A model generated the notes under the pieces. The model was not told where the DNA came from and ran no database searches. It was given only the letters and a program-made list of their open reading frames with translations. This document shows, one piece after another, positions 17,390-25,581 of a DNA stretch of 64,000 nt (within the stretch, counting starts at the first letter, position 1; each line of letters starts with the position of its first letter). A program made the position numbers and the translations under genes. This stretch comes from Ruania suaedae (lineage in GTDB: Bacteria; Actinomycetota; Actinomycetes; Actinomycetales; Beutenbergiaceae): positions 2,232,001-2,296,000 of the forward strand of contig NZ_CP088018.1 in the NCBI RefSeq assembly GCF_021049265.1, read 5' to 3'.

Positions 17390-18825
17390 CGACGCGGCCC
17401 AATGTCGTGCTGGTGATGACCGATCAGCAGCGCTACGACACGATCGCCGCGCTCGGGTATCCGCACATGCTCACCCCGGCCTTGGACCGCCTGGTCGAGG
17501 ACGGAGTGGCGTTCGACCGTGCCTACGTCACCGCGCCCTCGTGCACACCCTCGCGGGCCTCCTTCTTCACCGGGCTGCACCCTGGTGCCAATGGGGTCCT
17601 GCGCAACGACGAGCCCTGGCCACGCACCTGGGTCGAAGACCTCGCCGCTTCCGGATACCGCTGCGTCAACGTGGGAAAGATGCACACCTTCCCCTACGAG
17701 GCGCCCACAGGCTTCCACGAGCGGCACGTCGTGGAGAACAAGGACCGCGGGACGTCGACCGTCCCGTTCTTCCTGGACAACTGGGACAAGGCGCTCCACG
17801 TCAGCGGCCACGTCAAACCCGACCGACGCACTCTGCGCGCGCGTTCCGACTACGACGAACGACTCGGCGCCTTCACGTGGGAACCCCCGGAGCACCTGCA
17901 TGCCGATGCCTTCGTCGGCTCCCTGGCATGTCGGTGGCTCGCCGACTACCCGGGCGAGGAGCCCTTTTTCCTGCAGGTCGGGTTTCCCGGGCCGCATCCA
18001 CCGTACGACGCACCGGAGCGGCTGCTGAACGCCTACGCCGATCGTGACCTACCACCGGCCAACCGCGACGAGCGTGAGTTCGGCGCTATGCCGGGGCCGA
18101 TCACCGCGGTACGGCGTGAGCATCTGACCCACGACCACGACTCGATCGTCCATCTCGAGCATCCCGATGCTCAGCAGGTACGCCGGCAGCGGCAGCACTA
18201 CTACGCGAACATCAGCCTCATCGACGAGCAGGTAGGTGCGCTGATCGAGGCGTTGACGGACCGTGGCGTGCTCAACCAGACGATCCTGATCTACACCTCC
18301 GACCACGGCGACGCCCTCAACGACCACGGCCTCTCCCAGAAGTGGACGATGTACGAGCCCTGCGTTCGCGTGCCGGCGATCGTCCACGCACCATGGCTGT
18401 TCGACCCACGCCCGCCAGTGCAGGATCTCGTCTCGCACATGGATCTCGGCGCGACCATCCTCGACCTCGCAGGTGTCGCACCACGCCCTGGCACGCAGGC
18501 GCGGTCCTTGCTGCCGGCCCTGCACGGCGAGGACGGGTGGAGCGGGCGCGAGTATGTCGTCTGCGAGCAGGCTCGCGACGGGATCCAGCAGGAATCCGAG
18601 CTGATGACGATGGTCGCCGACGGCCGCTGGAAGCTGGTCTGCTTCAGCGACAGCGATGATGGTCAACTCTTCGACACGGTCACCGACCCTGACGAGGTCC
18701 ACGACCGCTGGCACGACCCGGACGTCGCCGATGTGCGCCGCACGCTCCTGGCGCAGGTGGCACGGTGGCGCACCGAGGTGCTGCTGAGTTCACGGGAATG
18801 GTGGACCTCGCTGTCCACCGGCTGA
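17386..18825 (+). CDS. Sulfatase (type I, formylglycine-dependent)
   Basis: A 479-residue arylsulfatase-family enzyme without signal peptide. It opens with RPNVVLVMTDQQRYDT (metal-binding Asp) and has the activation signature C-T-P-S-R near residue 56, where the Cys becomes formylglycine. Also visible are GKMHTFPYEAP, the second metal site ILIYTSDHGDALNDHGL and KWTMYEPCVRVPAI. GTG overlaps the DeoR stop, so the two are co-translated. As it appears cytoplasmic, it should act on imported sulfated mono- or oligosaccharides. A formylglycine-generating enzyme is needed but is not in the window. Confidence 0.92.
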   Translation: MTTRPNVVLVMTDQQRYDTIAALGYPHMLTPALDRLVEDGVAFDRAYVTAPSCTPSRASFFTGLHPGANGVLRNDEPWPRTWVEDLAASGYRCVNVGKMHTFPYEAPTGFHERHVVENKDRGTSTVPFFLDNWDKALHVSGHVKPDRRTLRARSDYDERLGAFTWEPPEHLHADAFVGSLACRWLADYPGEEPFFLQVGFPGPHPPYDAPERLLNAYADRDLPPANRDEREFGAMPGPITAVRREHLTHDHDSIVHLEHPDAQQVRRQRQHYYANISLIDEQVGALIEALTDRGVLNQTILIYTSDHGDALNDHGLSQKWTMYEPCVRVPAIVHAPWLFDPRPPVQDLVSHMDLGATILDLAGVAPRPGTQARSLLPALHGEDGWSGREYVVCEQARDGIQQESELMTMVADGRWKLVCFSDSDDGQLFDTVTDPDEVHDRWHDPDVADVRRTLLAQVARWRTEVLLSSREWWTSLSTG

Positions 18826-18857
18826 GGCCAGTTCAGCAGCACCTCGGCACCGAGTGG

Positions 18858-19361
18858 CTACTTCTCCAGCGCGAGCGCCGCCAGGTTCTTCAGCGACTCC
18901 TCCAGCTGTTCGGCCGAGACGAGCGGGAAGCTGACCTTCTTGAGCAGCTCCTTGTCGGTGACGTGGCTCCAGTCGTAGGTGAGCGTGACCTCGGTGTGGC
19001 CGGGGTCGACCGGGTTGAGGTCCCACACCCACTGCCAGCCGGGAGGCTCGGTGCCGGCCGGAGCGGTCTTCCAGGCGACGAGCTTGTCCTTGTCGTAGCC
19101 GACCACGTGGTTGTCGGTCTGGTACTCACCACCCATGTGGTCGCCCTCCATGTTCATGGTGAACACCTGACCGACGGCGGTGATCCTGTCGCCGGTGTCG
19201 AGGGAGCGCACGAAGCCGGAGCCGTCGATGCGCTCGTGATTCTCCACCTTGGTCAGGGCCTCGAACACGTCCTCGTTGGGGGCGTCGATCGTGCGGGTGA
19301 CAGTGACGCTGTTCTGCTCAGAAATGGTGTGCTCCTTGGTTCGTGCGGATTCCGGGCGCAT
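18858..19361 (-). CDS. SRPBCC-family protein (START-like lipid/ligand-binding fold)
   Basis: The body is a single polyketide-cyclase/START-like domain: VTVTRTIDAPNEDVFEALTKVENHERIDGSGF shortened here to its core TIDAPNEDVFEAL, then HMGGEYQTDNHV, LVAWKTAP, WVWDLNPVDPG and a C-terminal helix. The nearest ATG is at 19361 and has no good ribosome site. A consensus AAGGAG lies 6 bases before an in-frame ATT at 19325-19323, which would give the natural N-terminus (M)SEQNSVTVTRT. Either a rare ATT start is used or the ATG at 19361 is. Divergent from the LLM/FAD-oxidase gene. Function unknown; such proteins bind hydrophobic ligands. Confidence 0.8.
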   Translation of the reverse strand: MRPESARTKEHTISEQNSVTVTRTIDAPNEDVFEALTKVENHERIDGSGFVRSLDTGDRITAVGQVFTMNMEGDHMGGEYQTDNHVVGYDKDKLVAWKTAPAGTEPPGWQWVWDLNPVDPGHTEVTLTYDWSHVTDKELLKKVSFPLVSAEQLEESLKNLAALALEK

Positions 19362-19461
19362 GGTGTGCGCCCACGGTTCCTACTGTGCACGGATTCATGC
19401 CACCCCGCCAGACGGTTGCCCGCCCGTCACGCACCGGCGGGAACAACGGGGACGAATCGCT

Positions 19462-19484
19462 GTTGCACTCGATAGCGATACAAC
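19462..19484. promoter_or_regulatory. Imperfect dyad in divergent region before LLM/FAD-oxidase gene
   Basis: GTTG...CAAC arms enclose a TCG-ATAG-CGA core between the SRPBCC gene and the oxidoreductase fusion. The site is 20 bp upstream of the ATG at 19505, a position suited to a repressor of either direction. No local regulator can be matched to it. Confidence 0.25.
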
Positions 19485-19504
19485 GTTCAATCTCTCGAGG
19501 ACCC

Positions 19505-21766
19505 ATGCCTGACTACGGCCACGACCTGACCTTCGGCGCCTTCCTGACACCCCAGGCGAGCGACCCGCAGCGCCCGGTCGCCCTGGCCCGGCTCACCGAA
19601 CAGGTCGGTCTGGACCTGGCCACCTTTCAGGACCACCCGTACCAGCCCAGCTTCCTGGACACCTGGACGCTGCTGACCTGGGCCGCCGCGCAGACCGAGC
19701 GCATCACCCTCGCCGGGAACGTGCTCAACCTGCCGCTGCGCCCGCCGGCGGTGCTGGGCAAGTCCCTCGCCTCCCTCGACCTGCTCTCCGGCGGACGAGC
19801 CGCGCTCGGTTTGGGCGCCGGGGCGTTCTGGGACGCCATCGAGGCGCTCGGCACCCCGCGTCGCACTCCGGGCGAGGCCGTCACCGCGCTGACCGAGGCG
19901 ATCGAGGTGATCCGCGAACTGTGGGACAGCGCCAATACGCGGTCGCTGCGCACCGATGGCGAGCACTACCGGCTCAGCGGTGCCAAGCGCGGTCCGGCCC
20001 CGCGCGGGGACGTGCCGATCTGGCTCGGCGCGTACAAGCCGCGGATGCTGCGCCTGGTGGGCACCCACGCCGACGGCTGGCTGCCCTCGCTGTCCTACCT
20101 GCAGGAGGGTGACCTGGCCCGCGGCAACGCCACCATCGATGCCGCTGCTGAGAAGGCCGGCCGCCACCCGGCCGAGATCCGCCGGCTGCTCAACATCGCC
20201 GGGTCCCTGTCCCCCACCTCCCAGGGCTACCTGAACGGCCCGCCCGAGCAGTGGGTCGAAGAGCTGACCGCCCTGGCACTGACCGAGGGCATCGGGACCT
20301 TCATCCTGGCCAGCGACGATCCGGAGCTGATCCAGGCGTTCGGCGAGCAGATCGCGCCGGCCGTGCGGGACGCCGTCGGGAAGGAACGGGCGAGCCTGGG
20401 CACCACGCCGGCTGCGGCGCAGCGCGGTTCGGCCGCGCTGGCGAAGCGACGCGAGGGGATCGACTACGACGGGCTGCCGGACGCCCTGGCCGCGAGCGCC
20501 GTCGAGCCGGGTGACCGGGCCTATCCCGGGATGCAGCACAACTACCTGCGCTCCGGCGCCCCGGGGTTGGTCCTGGTACCGCGCACCCCGGCCGAGGTGG
20601 CGCAGGCGCTGGCGTTCGCCCGCGAGCAGGAGGTCCCGCTCGGGGTGCGCTCGGGCGGGCACGGCATCAGCGGGCGCTCCACCAACGACGGCGGACTCGT
20701 ACTGGATCTGCGCGAGTTCCGTTCGGTGGAGGTACTCGGGCAGGATGCCCCGCTCGTGCGTGCCGGTGCCGGTGCCACCTGGGGTCAGGTGGCCGAGACG
20801 CTCACCCCGCACGGGCTGGCCATCAGCTCCGGCGACTACGGCGGCGTGGGTGTCGGCGGTCTGGCGACCACCGGCGGCGTGGGTCTGCTCGGGCGGGCGT
20901 TCGGGCTCACCATCGACAAGGTCCGGGCCGTGGAGGTGGTGACGGCGTCCGGGGAGATCCTGCACGCCTCACCGCAGGAGAACCCCGACCTGTTCTGGGG
21001 GCTGCGGGGGGCCGGCGGGAACCTGGGCGTGGTCACCTCGGTGGACATCGAACCGATGCGGATCGAGGACGTGGTGTTCTCCCAGATGACCCTCGATGCC
21101 TCCGACACCGCCGGGCTGCTGCAGCGCTGGGGCGCGAGCGTGGAGGCGGCGCCGCGCGAGATCACGAGCTTCCTGATCCTCTCCCCCGCCCGCCGCGGGC
21201 AACCGGCGGTGGCGCAGCTGATGACCGTGATCGCTACGCAGGACACCGAGCTGGCCGTGCGCCAGCTGGAGAGGCTCGCCGACGCCGGACCGCTGCTGGG
21301 CCACCAGGCCTACCAGTTGCCCTACGCGCAGGTGGTCCAGGCCGGGGACCGCAACCACTCCGGTGGCGGGTCACCGGCGGTGCGCTCGACCCTGGTGACT
21401 CATCTCGACGGTGCAGCTGACTCCTTCGCCCGGGTGGCGGGGTCGGGGAGCGCGTACTTCCTGCAGATCCGCGCGACCGGCGGCGCCTCGCACGACCTGA
21501 GCCCGACCGAGACCGCCTACCCGCACCGGAGCCAGAACTTCCTGCTCAGCGCGATGGGCGCGAACCAGCAGCGGCTCGACGAAGTGTGGGACACCGAGAT
21601 GGTCGGCCACGGCGAGGGGCTATACCTGTCTTTCGACACCGCCGACGTCGCCGCCCGCCCGGACCTGCTGGAGGCGGCGTTCGGGGTCAACCTGCCGCGG
21701 CTGCGGGACCTGAAGCGGCGCTGGGATCCGGACAACGTGTTCTCGGGGAACTTCCCGATCACCTGA
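19505..21766 (+). CDS. Fused flavoprotein: luciferase-like monooxygenase plus FAD-linked BBE-type oxidase
   Basis: A 753-residue fusion. Residues 1-~300 are a luciferase-like (LLM) flavin oxidoreductase: DLTFGAFLTPQASDPQ, LAGNVLNLPLRPPAVLGKSL, ALGLGAGAFWDAI, VPIWLGAYKPRML. Residues ~330-753 are an FAD-binding type 4 oxidase: VLVPRTPAEVAQAL, VRSGGHGISGRS (His for covalent FAD), VGVGGLATTGGVGLLGRAFG, and a BBE end NVFSGNFPIT. The usual Cys of bicovalent flavins is absent before VGVGG (GDYGGVGVGG). The ATG at 19505 matches the LLM N-terminus. The two flavin domains suggest coupled oxidations; the substrate is unknown. Confidence 0.85.
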   Translation: MPDYGHDLTFGAFLTPQASDPQRPVALARLTEQVGLDLATFQDHPYQPSFLDTWTLLTWAAAQTERITLAGNVLNLPLRPPAVLGKSLASLDLLSGGRAALGLGAGAFWDAIEALGTPRRTPGEAVTALTEAIEVIRELWDSANTRSLRTDGEHYRLSGAKRGPAPRGDVPIWLGAYKPRMLRLVGTHADGWLPSLSYLQEGDLARGNATIDAAAEKAGRHPAEIRRLLNIAGSLSPTSQGYLNGPPEQWVEELTALALTEGIGTFILASDDPELIQAFGEQIAPAVRDAVGKERASLGTTPAAAQRGSAALAKRREGIDYDGLPDALAASAVEPGDRAYPGMQHNYLRSGAPGLVLVPRTPAEVAQALAFAREQEVPLGVRSGGHGISGRSTNDGGLVLDLREFRSVEVLGQDAPLVRAGAGATWGQVAETLTPHGLAISSGDYGGVGVGGLATTGGVGLLGRAFGLTIDKVRAVEVVTASGEILHASPQENPDLFWGLRGAGGNLGVVTSVDIEPMRIEDVVFSQMTLDASDTAGLLQRWGASVEAAPREITSFLILSPARRGQPAVAQLMTVIATQDTELAVRQLERLADAGPLLGHQAYQLPYAQVVQAGDRNHSGGGSPAVRSTLVTHLDGAADSFARVAGSGSAYFLQIRATGGASHDLSPTETAYPHRSQNFLLSAMGANQQRLDEVWDTEMVGHGEGLYLSFDTADVAARPDLLEAAFGVNLPRLRDLKRRWDPDNVFSGNFPIT

Positions 21767-21794
21767 GGGCTGTCGGTGCGAGACCGGCGGTGCG

Positions 21795-22019
21795 TCAGTG
21801 CTGCCCGGAGGGTCCGTTCGGGTTGCGCCAGGACCGCCCGCGGGTGCTGATCACGATAAGCACCACGCCGACCACGAGCACGACGGCGCCGATCACCAGC
21901 CAGGTCGGGTCACCGGTCATCGAGCTGCCGGGCAGCAGGCCGACACCCTGTCCTGCCCACACCGCCCCGATCAGCACGGCGATGACACCGAGCACAGTCA
22001 ACGCCGGCTTCTTGATCAC
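21795..22019 (-). CDS. Small membrane protein, unknown function
   Basis: A 74-residue protein with two hydrophobic segments, residues ~7-27 and ~40-60, separated by a short hydrophilic turn (LPGSSMTGDPT). It ends in a basic, polar tail (RGRSWRNPNGPSGQH). It starts at ATG with GAGGTAGC upstream and is convergent with the fusion gene. No family is recognised. Confidence 0.7.
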   Translation of the reverse strand: MIKKPALTVLGVIAVLIGAVWAGQGVGLLPGSSMTGDPTWLVIGAVVLVVGVVLIVISTRGRSWRNPNGPSGQH

Positions 22020-22151
22020 GGTGCTACCTCTCGTCGGGACCTGAAACGCCAGCGTATCCGGTGCCTGGCGCCAGCAACGCCCCGGCAGAGCATCAAGGGC
22101 GTACTGTCAGCACATGGGCCACCTTCTGGCCCGGTGACGAGGGAGTTCGCC

Positions 22152-22286
22152 ATGAGCAACAAGTCCAACGCCAAGAAGGTCGGAAAGTCCCTCAAGGAGA
22201 AGCGCGCCGACAAGGCGGACAAGCGGACTCAGAACGCGGCGCACGCGAGCGCCATGGAGACCGTCGTCGCCAAGAAGAAGCGCTGA
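22152..22286 (+). CDS. Small basic protein, unknown function
   Basis: A 44-residue, very Lys/Ala-rich peptide: MSNKSNAKKVGKSLKEKRAD, then a helical middle and a KKKR end. The ATG has GAGGGAG 6 bases upstream. It lies 2 bases before the GTG of the next gene, so the two are one operon. Charge and length suggest a nucleic-acid-binding or ribosome-associated role, but this is only a guess. Confidence 0.7.
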   Translation: MSNKSNAKKVGKSLKEKRADKADKRTQNAAHASAMETVVAKKKR

Positions 22287-22288
22287 GG

Positions 22289-23464
22289 GTGCCTGCCGAC
22301 CTCCTCACACTCGGCGTCCTGGGAGCATCTGCCAAGTCGGACGAACGGCGTCTGGCGCTTCACCCCGCGCACCTGGAACGGATCGATCCTGACTTGCGCG
22401 CCCGGATCGTGCTCGAGTCCGGATACGGCGAGCGCTTCGGCTTCACCGACGCCGCGCTGGCAGAGCAGGTGGCGGCCATCCTGCCGCGCTCGGAAATGCT
22501 CACCGCGGCGGAGATACTCGTACTTCCCAAACCGCAGCTGAGCGACCTGGCCGCGGTCCGCGACGGGCAAGTGGTGTGGGGGTGGCCCCACTGCGTTCAG
22601 GATGTCGCGCTCACCCAGATCGCGGTGGACAAGCGCCTGACGCTCATCGCCTTCGAGGCGATGAACCACTGGAAGCACGACGGCGGCTTCGGCCTGCACG
22701 TGTTCCACAAGAACAACGAGCTCGCCGGCTACTCCTCCGTGCTGCACGCCCTGCAGCTGCGCGGGCTGACCGGCAACTACGGACGGTGGCTGCGCGCCGT
22801 CGTCATCGGTTTCGGCGCCACCGCGCGCGGAGCGGTGACGGCCCTGCACTCCCAGGGCATCCATGACGTGCGGGTGCTGACGAACCGTGAGGTGGCCGCC
22901 GTCGGCTCACCGATCCCGTCGGTGCGCATCCTCCAGCTCGACCACGACGACGATCCCGCCCAGCCGCGCTACGTCATCAGCGATCAGGGACGAGTGCCGC
23001 TGGCGCCGTACCTGGCCGAGAGCGACATCGTGGTCAACTGCACGCTGCAGGACCCGCTGGCCCCGCTCACCTACCTGCAGAGCGAGGATCTGGCCGCCTT
23101 CCGGCCCGGCAGCATCATCGTGGACGTCTCCTGCGACGAAGGCATGGGCTTCAGCTGGGCCCGCGCGACCTCGTTCGTGGATCCGATGTTCACCGTCGGC
23201 GACAACGTGCACTACTACGCCGTGGACCACTCCCCCTCGCACCTGTGGGAGTCCGCCACATGGGAGAACAGCGAAGCCCTGCTGCCGTTCCTGCGCACCG
23301 TGATGGAAGGCCCCCCGGGTTGGGCGGCCAGCGAGACCATCACGCGGGCGACCGAGATCGCCGGCGGCCACATCCGCAACCCGGACGTGCTCGCGTTCCA
23401 GGGGCGTGACGCCGACTATCCGCACGCGATGTCGGCCCGGGCCGGCCAGCACGCCGCACGCTGA
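22289..23464 (+). CDS. N5-(carboxyethyl)ornithine synthase-like / alanine dehydrogenase-PNT family oxidoreductase
   Basis: A 391-residue protein of the alanine-dehydrogenase/transhydrogenase fold. The N-terminal catalytic domain has LGVLGASAKSDERRLALHP, with the conserved Arg and Lys, and ILVLPKPQL. The C-terminal Rossmann domain has RAVVIGFGATARGAVTAL and later SIIVDVSCDEGMGFSWARAT. These features fit N5-carboxyethylornithine synthase, which condenses pyruvate and ornithine, better than alanine dehydrogenase, though the substrate is unproven. GTG start immediately after the small basic protein. Confidence 0.65.
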   Translation: MPADLLTLGVLGASAKSDERRLALHPAHLERIDPDLRARIVLESGYGERFGFTDAALAEQVAAILPRSEMLTAAEILVLPKPQLSDLAAVRDGQVVWGWPHCVQDVALTQIAVDKRLTLIAFEAMNHWKHDGGFGLHVFHKNNELAGYSSVLHALQLRGLTGNYGRWLRAVVIGFGATARGAVTALHSQGIHDVRVLTNREVAAVGSPIPSVRILQLDHDDDPAQPRYVISDQGRVPLAPYLAESDIVVNCTLQDPLAPLTYLQSEDLAAFRPGSIIVDVSCDEGMGFSWARATSFVDPMFTVGDNVHYYAVDHSPSHLWESATWENSEALLPFLRTVMEGPPGWAASETITRATEIAGGHIRNPDVLAFQGRDADYPHAMSARAGQHAAR

Positions 23465-23567
23465 CGCACGAGATTCGGCGCTCGAAACACTCGACCGCTC
23501 CCGGCCGCTACGCCATGCTGGACTCGCGTCGAGTCAACGAAGGACCCGCCACTACCCGGGAGTCACC

Positions 23568-25487
23568 GTGCGCCGAAAGCTCGCCCCGATCCTGCTCGCC
23601 CTCTCCGCCACCGCCGCGCTGGCAGCGCCTGCGGTGGCTGCACCCCCAGGCCCGCAATCCATGACCCCGCTGCCGTCCACGGGATCCTCCCCCGTGGAAC
23701 CCCAGCCCGGCTTCCGGGTGCTGCCCTACCTGCAGGCGCCGTCGTCGGAGTCCATGACCCTCGTGTGGGTGAGCGAACTGGACACGCCCGGCACGGTCAC
23801 AGTCAACGGCCCCGGCATCGGCCGGCAGACGCTGACGAGCGAACCGCGCTACCTCGACCTGATGCAGTACTCCGACGCCGAGCTGACTCAGGACATCGAA
23901 GGGTTGGAGCAGGGCTCGTGGTTGCACTCGGACAGCAACTACCAGCATGTCGTGCAGATCGACGGACTGCGCGCGGACAAGTCCTACCGCTACACGGTGA
24001 CCCAGGACGGCGTGGAGCACACCGCCCGGTTCACCACCGCGCCCGAGTCGGACAAGTGGAAGCACGTGCGGATGATGGCCTTCTCCGACACCGAGACCGA
24101 ACCGTTCGGGCGTATCGAGCACCGCGAGTGGGAGACCGCCTGGGCCGGTCTGGCCGAGGGGTCCGCCGAGCGGCCGGGCGTCGACTCGTTGTGGGCCGAA
24201 CGGTACGGCACAGCGGTGCGTTACGGCGAGGAGCTGGTGCGCTACCCGATGAACCAGGCCGACGCGTTGGACGCGAACATCGCCACCATGGCCGAGCAGG
24301 ACCCGGATCTGATGCTGATCGCCGGTGACCTCACGCAGGGTTCGGGCTACCAGCCGGCCTGGGACGAGTTCTGGCGGCACTTCGCCGGCGAGTCCAGCGA
24401 CTTCGCCTCGAACGTCCCGCTGGTGACGGCGCTCGGCAACTGGGAGACCTACGCGAGCATCAGCGGCGGGTACGGCACACCGGAGGACCGCACGCCGGTA
24501 GTCGTCTCGCGCAACCGCTACCTCGACTACATGGTCACCCCAGGCGATCCGGCCAACCCACAGGTCCGCGACTCCTACTACCGCCTCGACCACGGCCCGG
24601 TCACGATCCTCACCCTCGATTCCACGAACGGGCTGCCGGACGAGAACACCGAGACCGGCATGCTCTCCGGGGAGATCTTCTCCGGCGACGACACCAACCT
24701 CACCCCCGAGCGGATGCCGACCGACACGCAGGGCTCATTCACGGCCGAGGAATACGGCGAGGCGTTCGCCGCGGTCTACGGCACCGATGCCAGCGAGGCC
24801 GACCTGCCGGACCTGGGTGAAGGCAGCGCGCAGTGGGAGTGGGCGCAGGCCGAACTCGCCGACGCGCGAGCACAAGGGCAGGTGGTGATCGTGCAGTTCC
24901 ACCACGCCGCCTACTCCAGTGGGGTTCACGGCACCCCGCCGAACCACGAGTTCGCCGACAACCAGTCCGGTGTCGCCATGCGCGCCTACACCCCGATGTT
25001 CGAGGAGTACGGCGTGGCCGCCGTGATCAGCGGGCACGACGAGATGTTCGAGCGCTCGGTCGTCGACAGCGACGGAGACGGCGTCGGTGTTCAGATGTAC
25101 GACGTGGGCGTGGCGGCCGACGGGCTGCGCGGTGAGCAGCTGTACGAGACCGCCGACGGCAGCTACGAGCCGATCCGCTTCAACACGCACTCCGAGTGGA
25201 TGGCCTCGGTGGACGAGCCCGAGCTGTGGGAGACCGATGCCAACGGCAACCCCCAGCTGGTCGACGGCGGCCTGCACTACGGCCACCTGCAGATGGACCT
25301 CGAGCGCACCCGCTGCGGATCGGAACTCACCCTGACCCCGGTCTACCTGTTCCCGCTCATGGATGACGAGTACAACGTCACCGGGACCGAGCGCCGCGTC
25401 TACGACGACGTCGTCACCCTCGAGCTGACCGCCGACGGCGAGGTCGTGACCGACAACTCCTGCCGCGGCAACGCCCACCGCAACTGA
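23568..25487 (+). CDS. Secreted metallophosphoesterase (purple acid phosphatase-like)
   Basis: A 639-residue exported protein. GTG at 23568 (CGGGAG upstream) gives a signal peptide RRKLAPILLALSATAALAA ending AVAA. A fibronectin-like N-terminal domain follows (FRVLPYLQAPSSESMTLVWV, typical of purple acid phosphatases), then the catalytic domain: MMAFSDTETE, LIAGDLTQGSG, ALGNWE, VIVQFHHAAYS and ISGHDEMFER. The third motif has GNW where GNH is normal, so one metal ligand is replaced. The likely role is extracellular phosphate ester hydrolysis. A stem-loop follows at 25500. Confidence 0.85.
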   Translation: MRRKLAPILLALSATAALAAPAVAAPPGPQSMTPLPSTGSSPVEPQPGFRVLPYLQAPSSESMTLVWVSELDTPGTVTVNGPGIGRQTLTSEPRYLDLMQYSDAELTQDIEGLEQGSWLHSDSNYQHVVQIDGLRADKSYRYTVTQDGVEHTARFTTAPESDKWKHVRMMAFSDTETEPFGRIEHREWETAWAGLAEGSAERPGVDSLWAERYGTAVRYGEELVRYPMNQADALDANIATMAEQDPDLMLIAGDLTQGSGYQPAWDEFWRHFAGESSDFASNVPLVTALGNWETYASISGGYGTPEDRTPVVVSRNRYLDYMVTPGDPANPQVRDSYYRLDHGPVTILTLDSTNGLPDENTETGMLSGEIFSGDDTNLTPERMPTDTQGSFTAEEYGEAFAAVYGTDASEADLPDLGEGSAQWEWAQAELADARAQGQVVIVQFHHAAYSSGVHGTPPNHEFADNQSGVAMRAYTPMFEEYGVAAVISGHDEMFERSVVDSDGDGVGVQMYDVGVAADGLRGEQLYETADGSYEPIRFNTHSEWMASVDEPELWETDANGNPQLVDGGLHYGHLQMDLERTRCGSELTLTPVYLFPLMDDEYNVTGTERRVYDDVVTLELTADGEVVTDNSCRGNAHRN

Positions 25488-25499
25488 GGTAGGCGGCGA

Positions 25500-25544
25500 C
25501 TGACATATCTCCGGCGGTGTGAACCACCGCCGGAGGTATGTCAG
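25500..25544. terminator. Stem-loop terminator between convergent genes
   Basis: A 20-bp stem (25500-25519 with 25525-25544) with a single T/G wobble and a 5-base loop. It lies between the phosphatase and the convergent gene ending at 25582. The 14-base GGTATGTCAGTTCG of its right side recurs at 25555-25568. Confidence 0.8.
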
Positions 25545-25581
25545 TTCGCCGCTGGTATGTCAGTTCGAGCGGGCAGCACCC

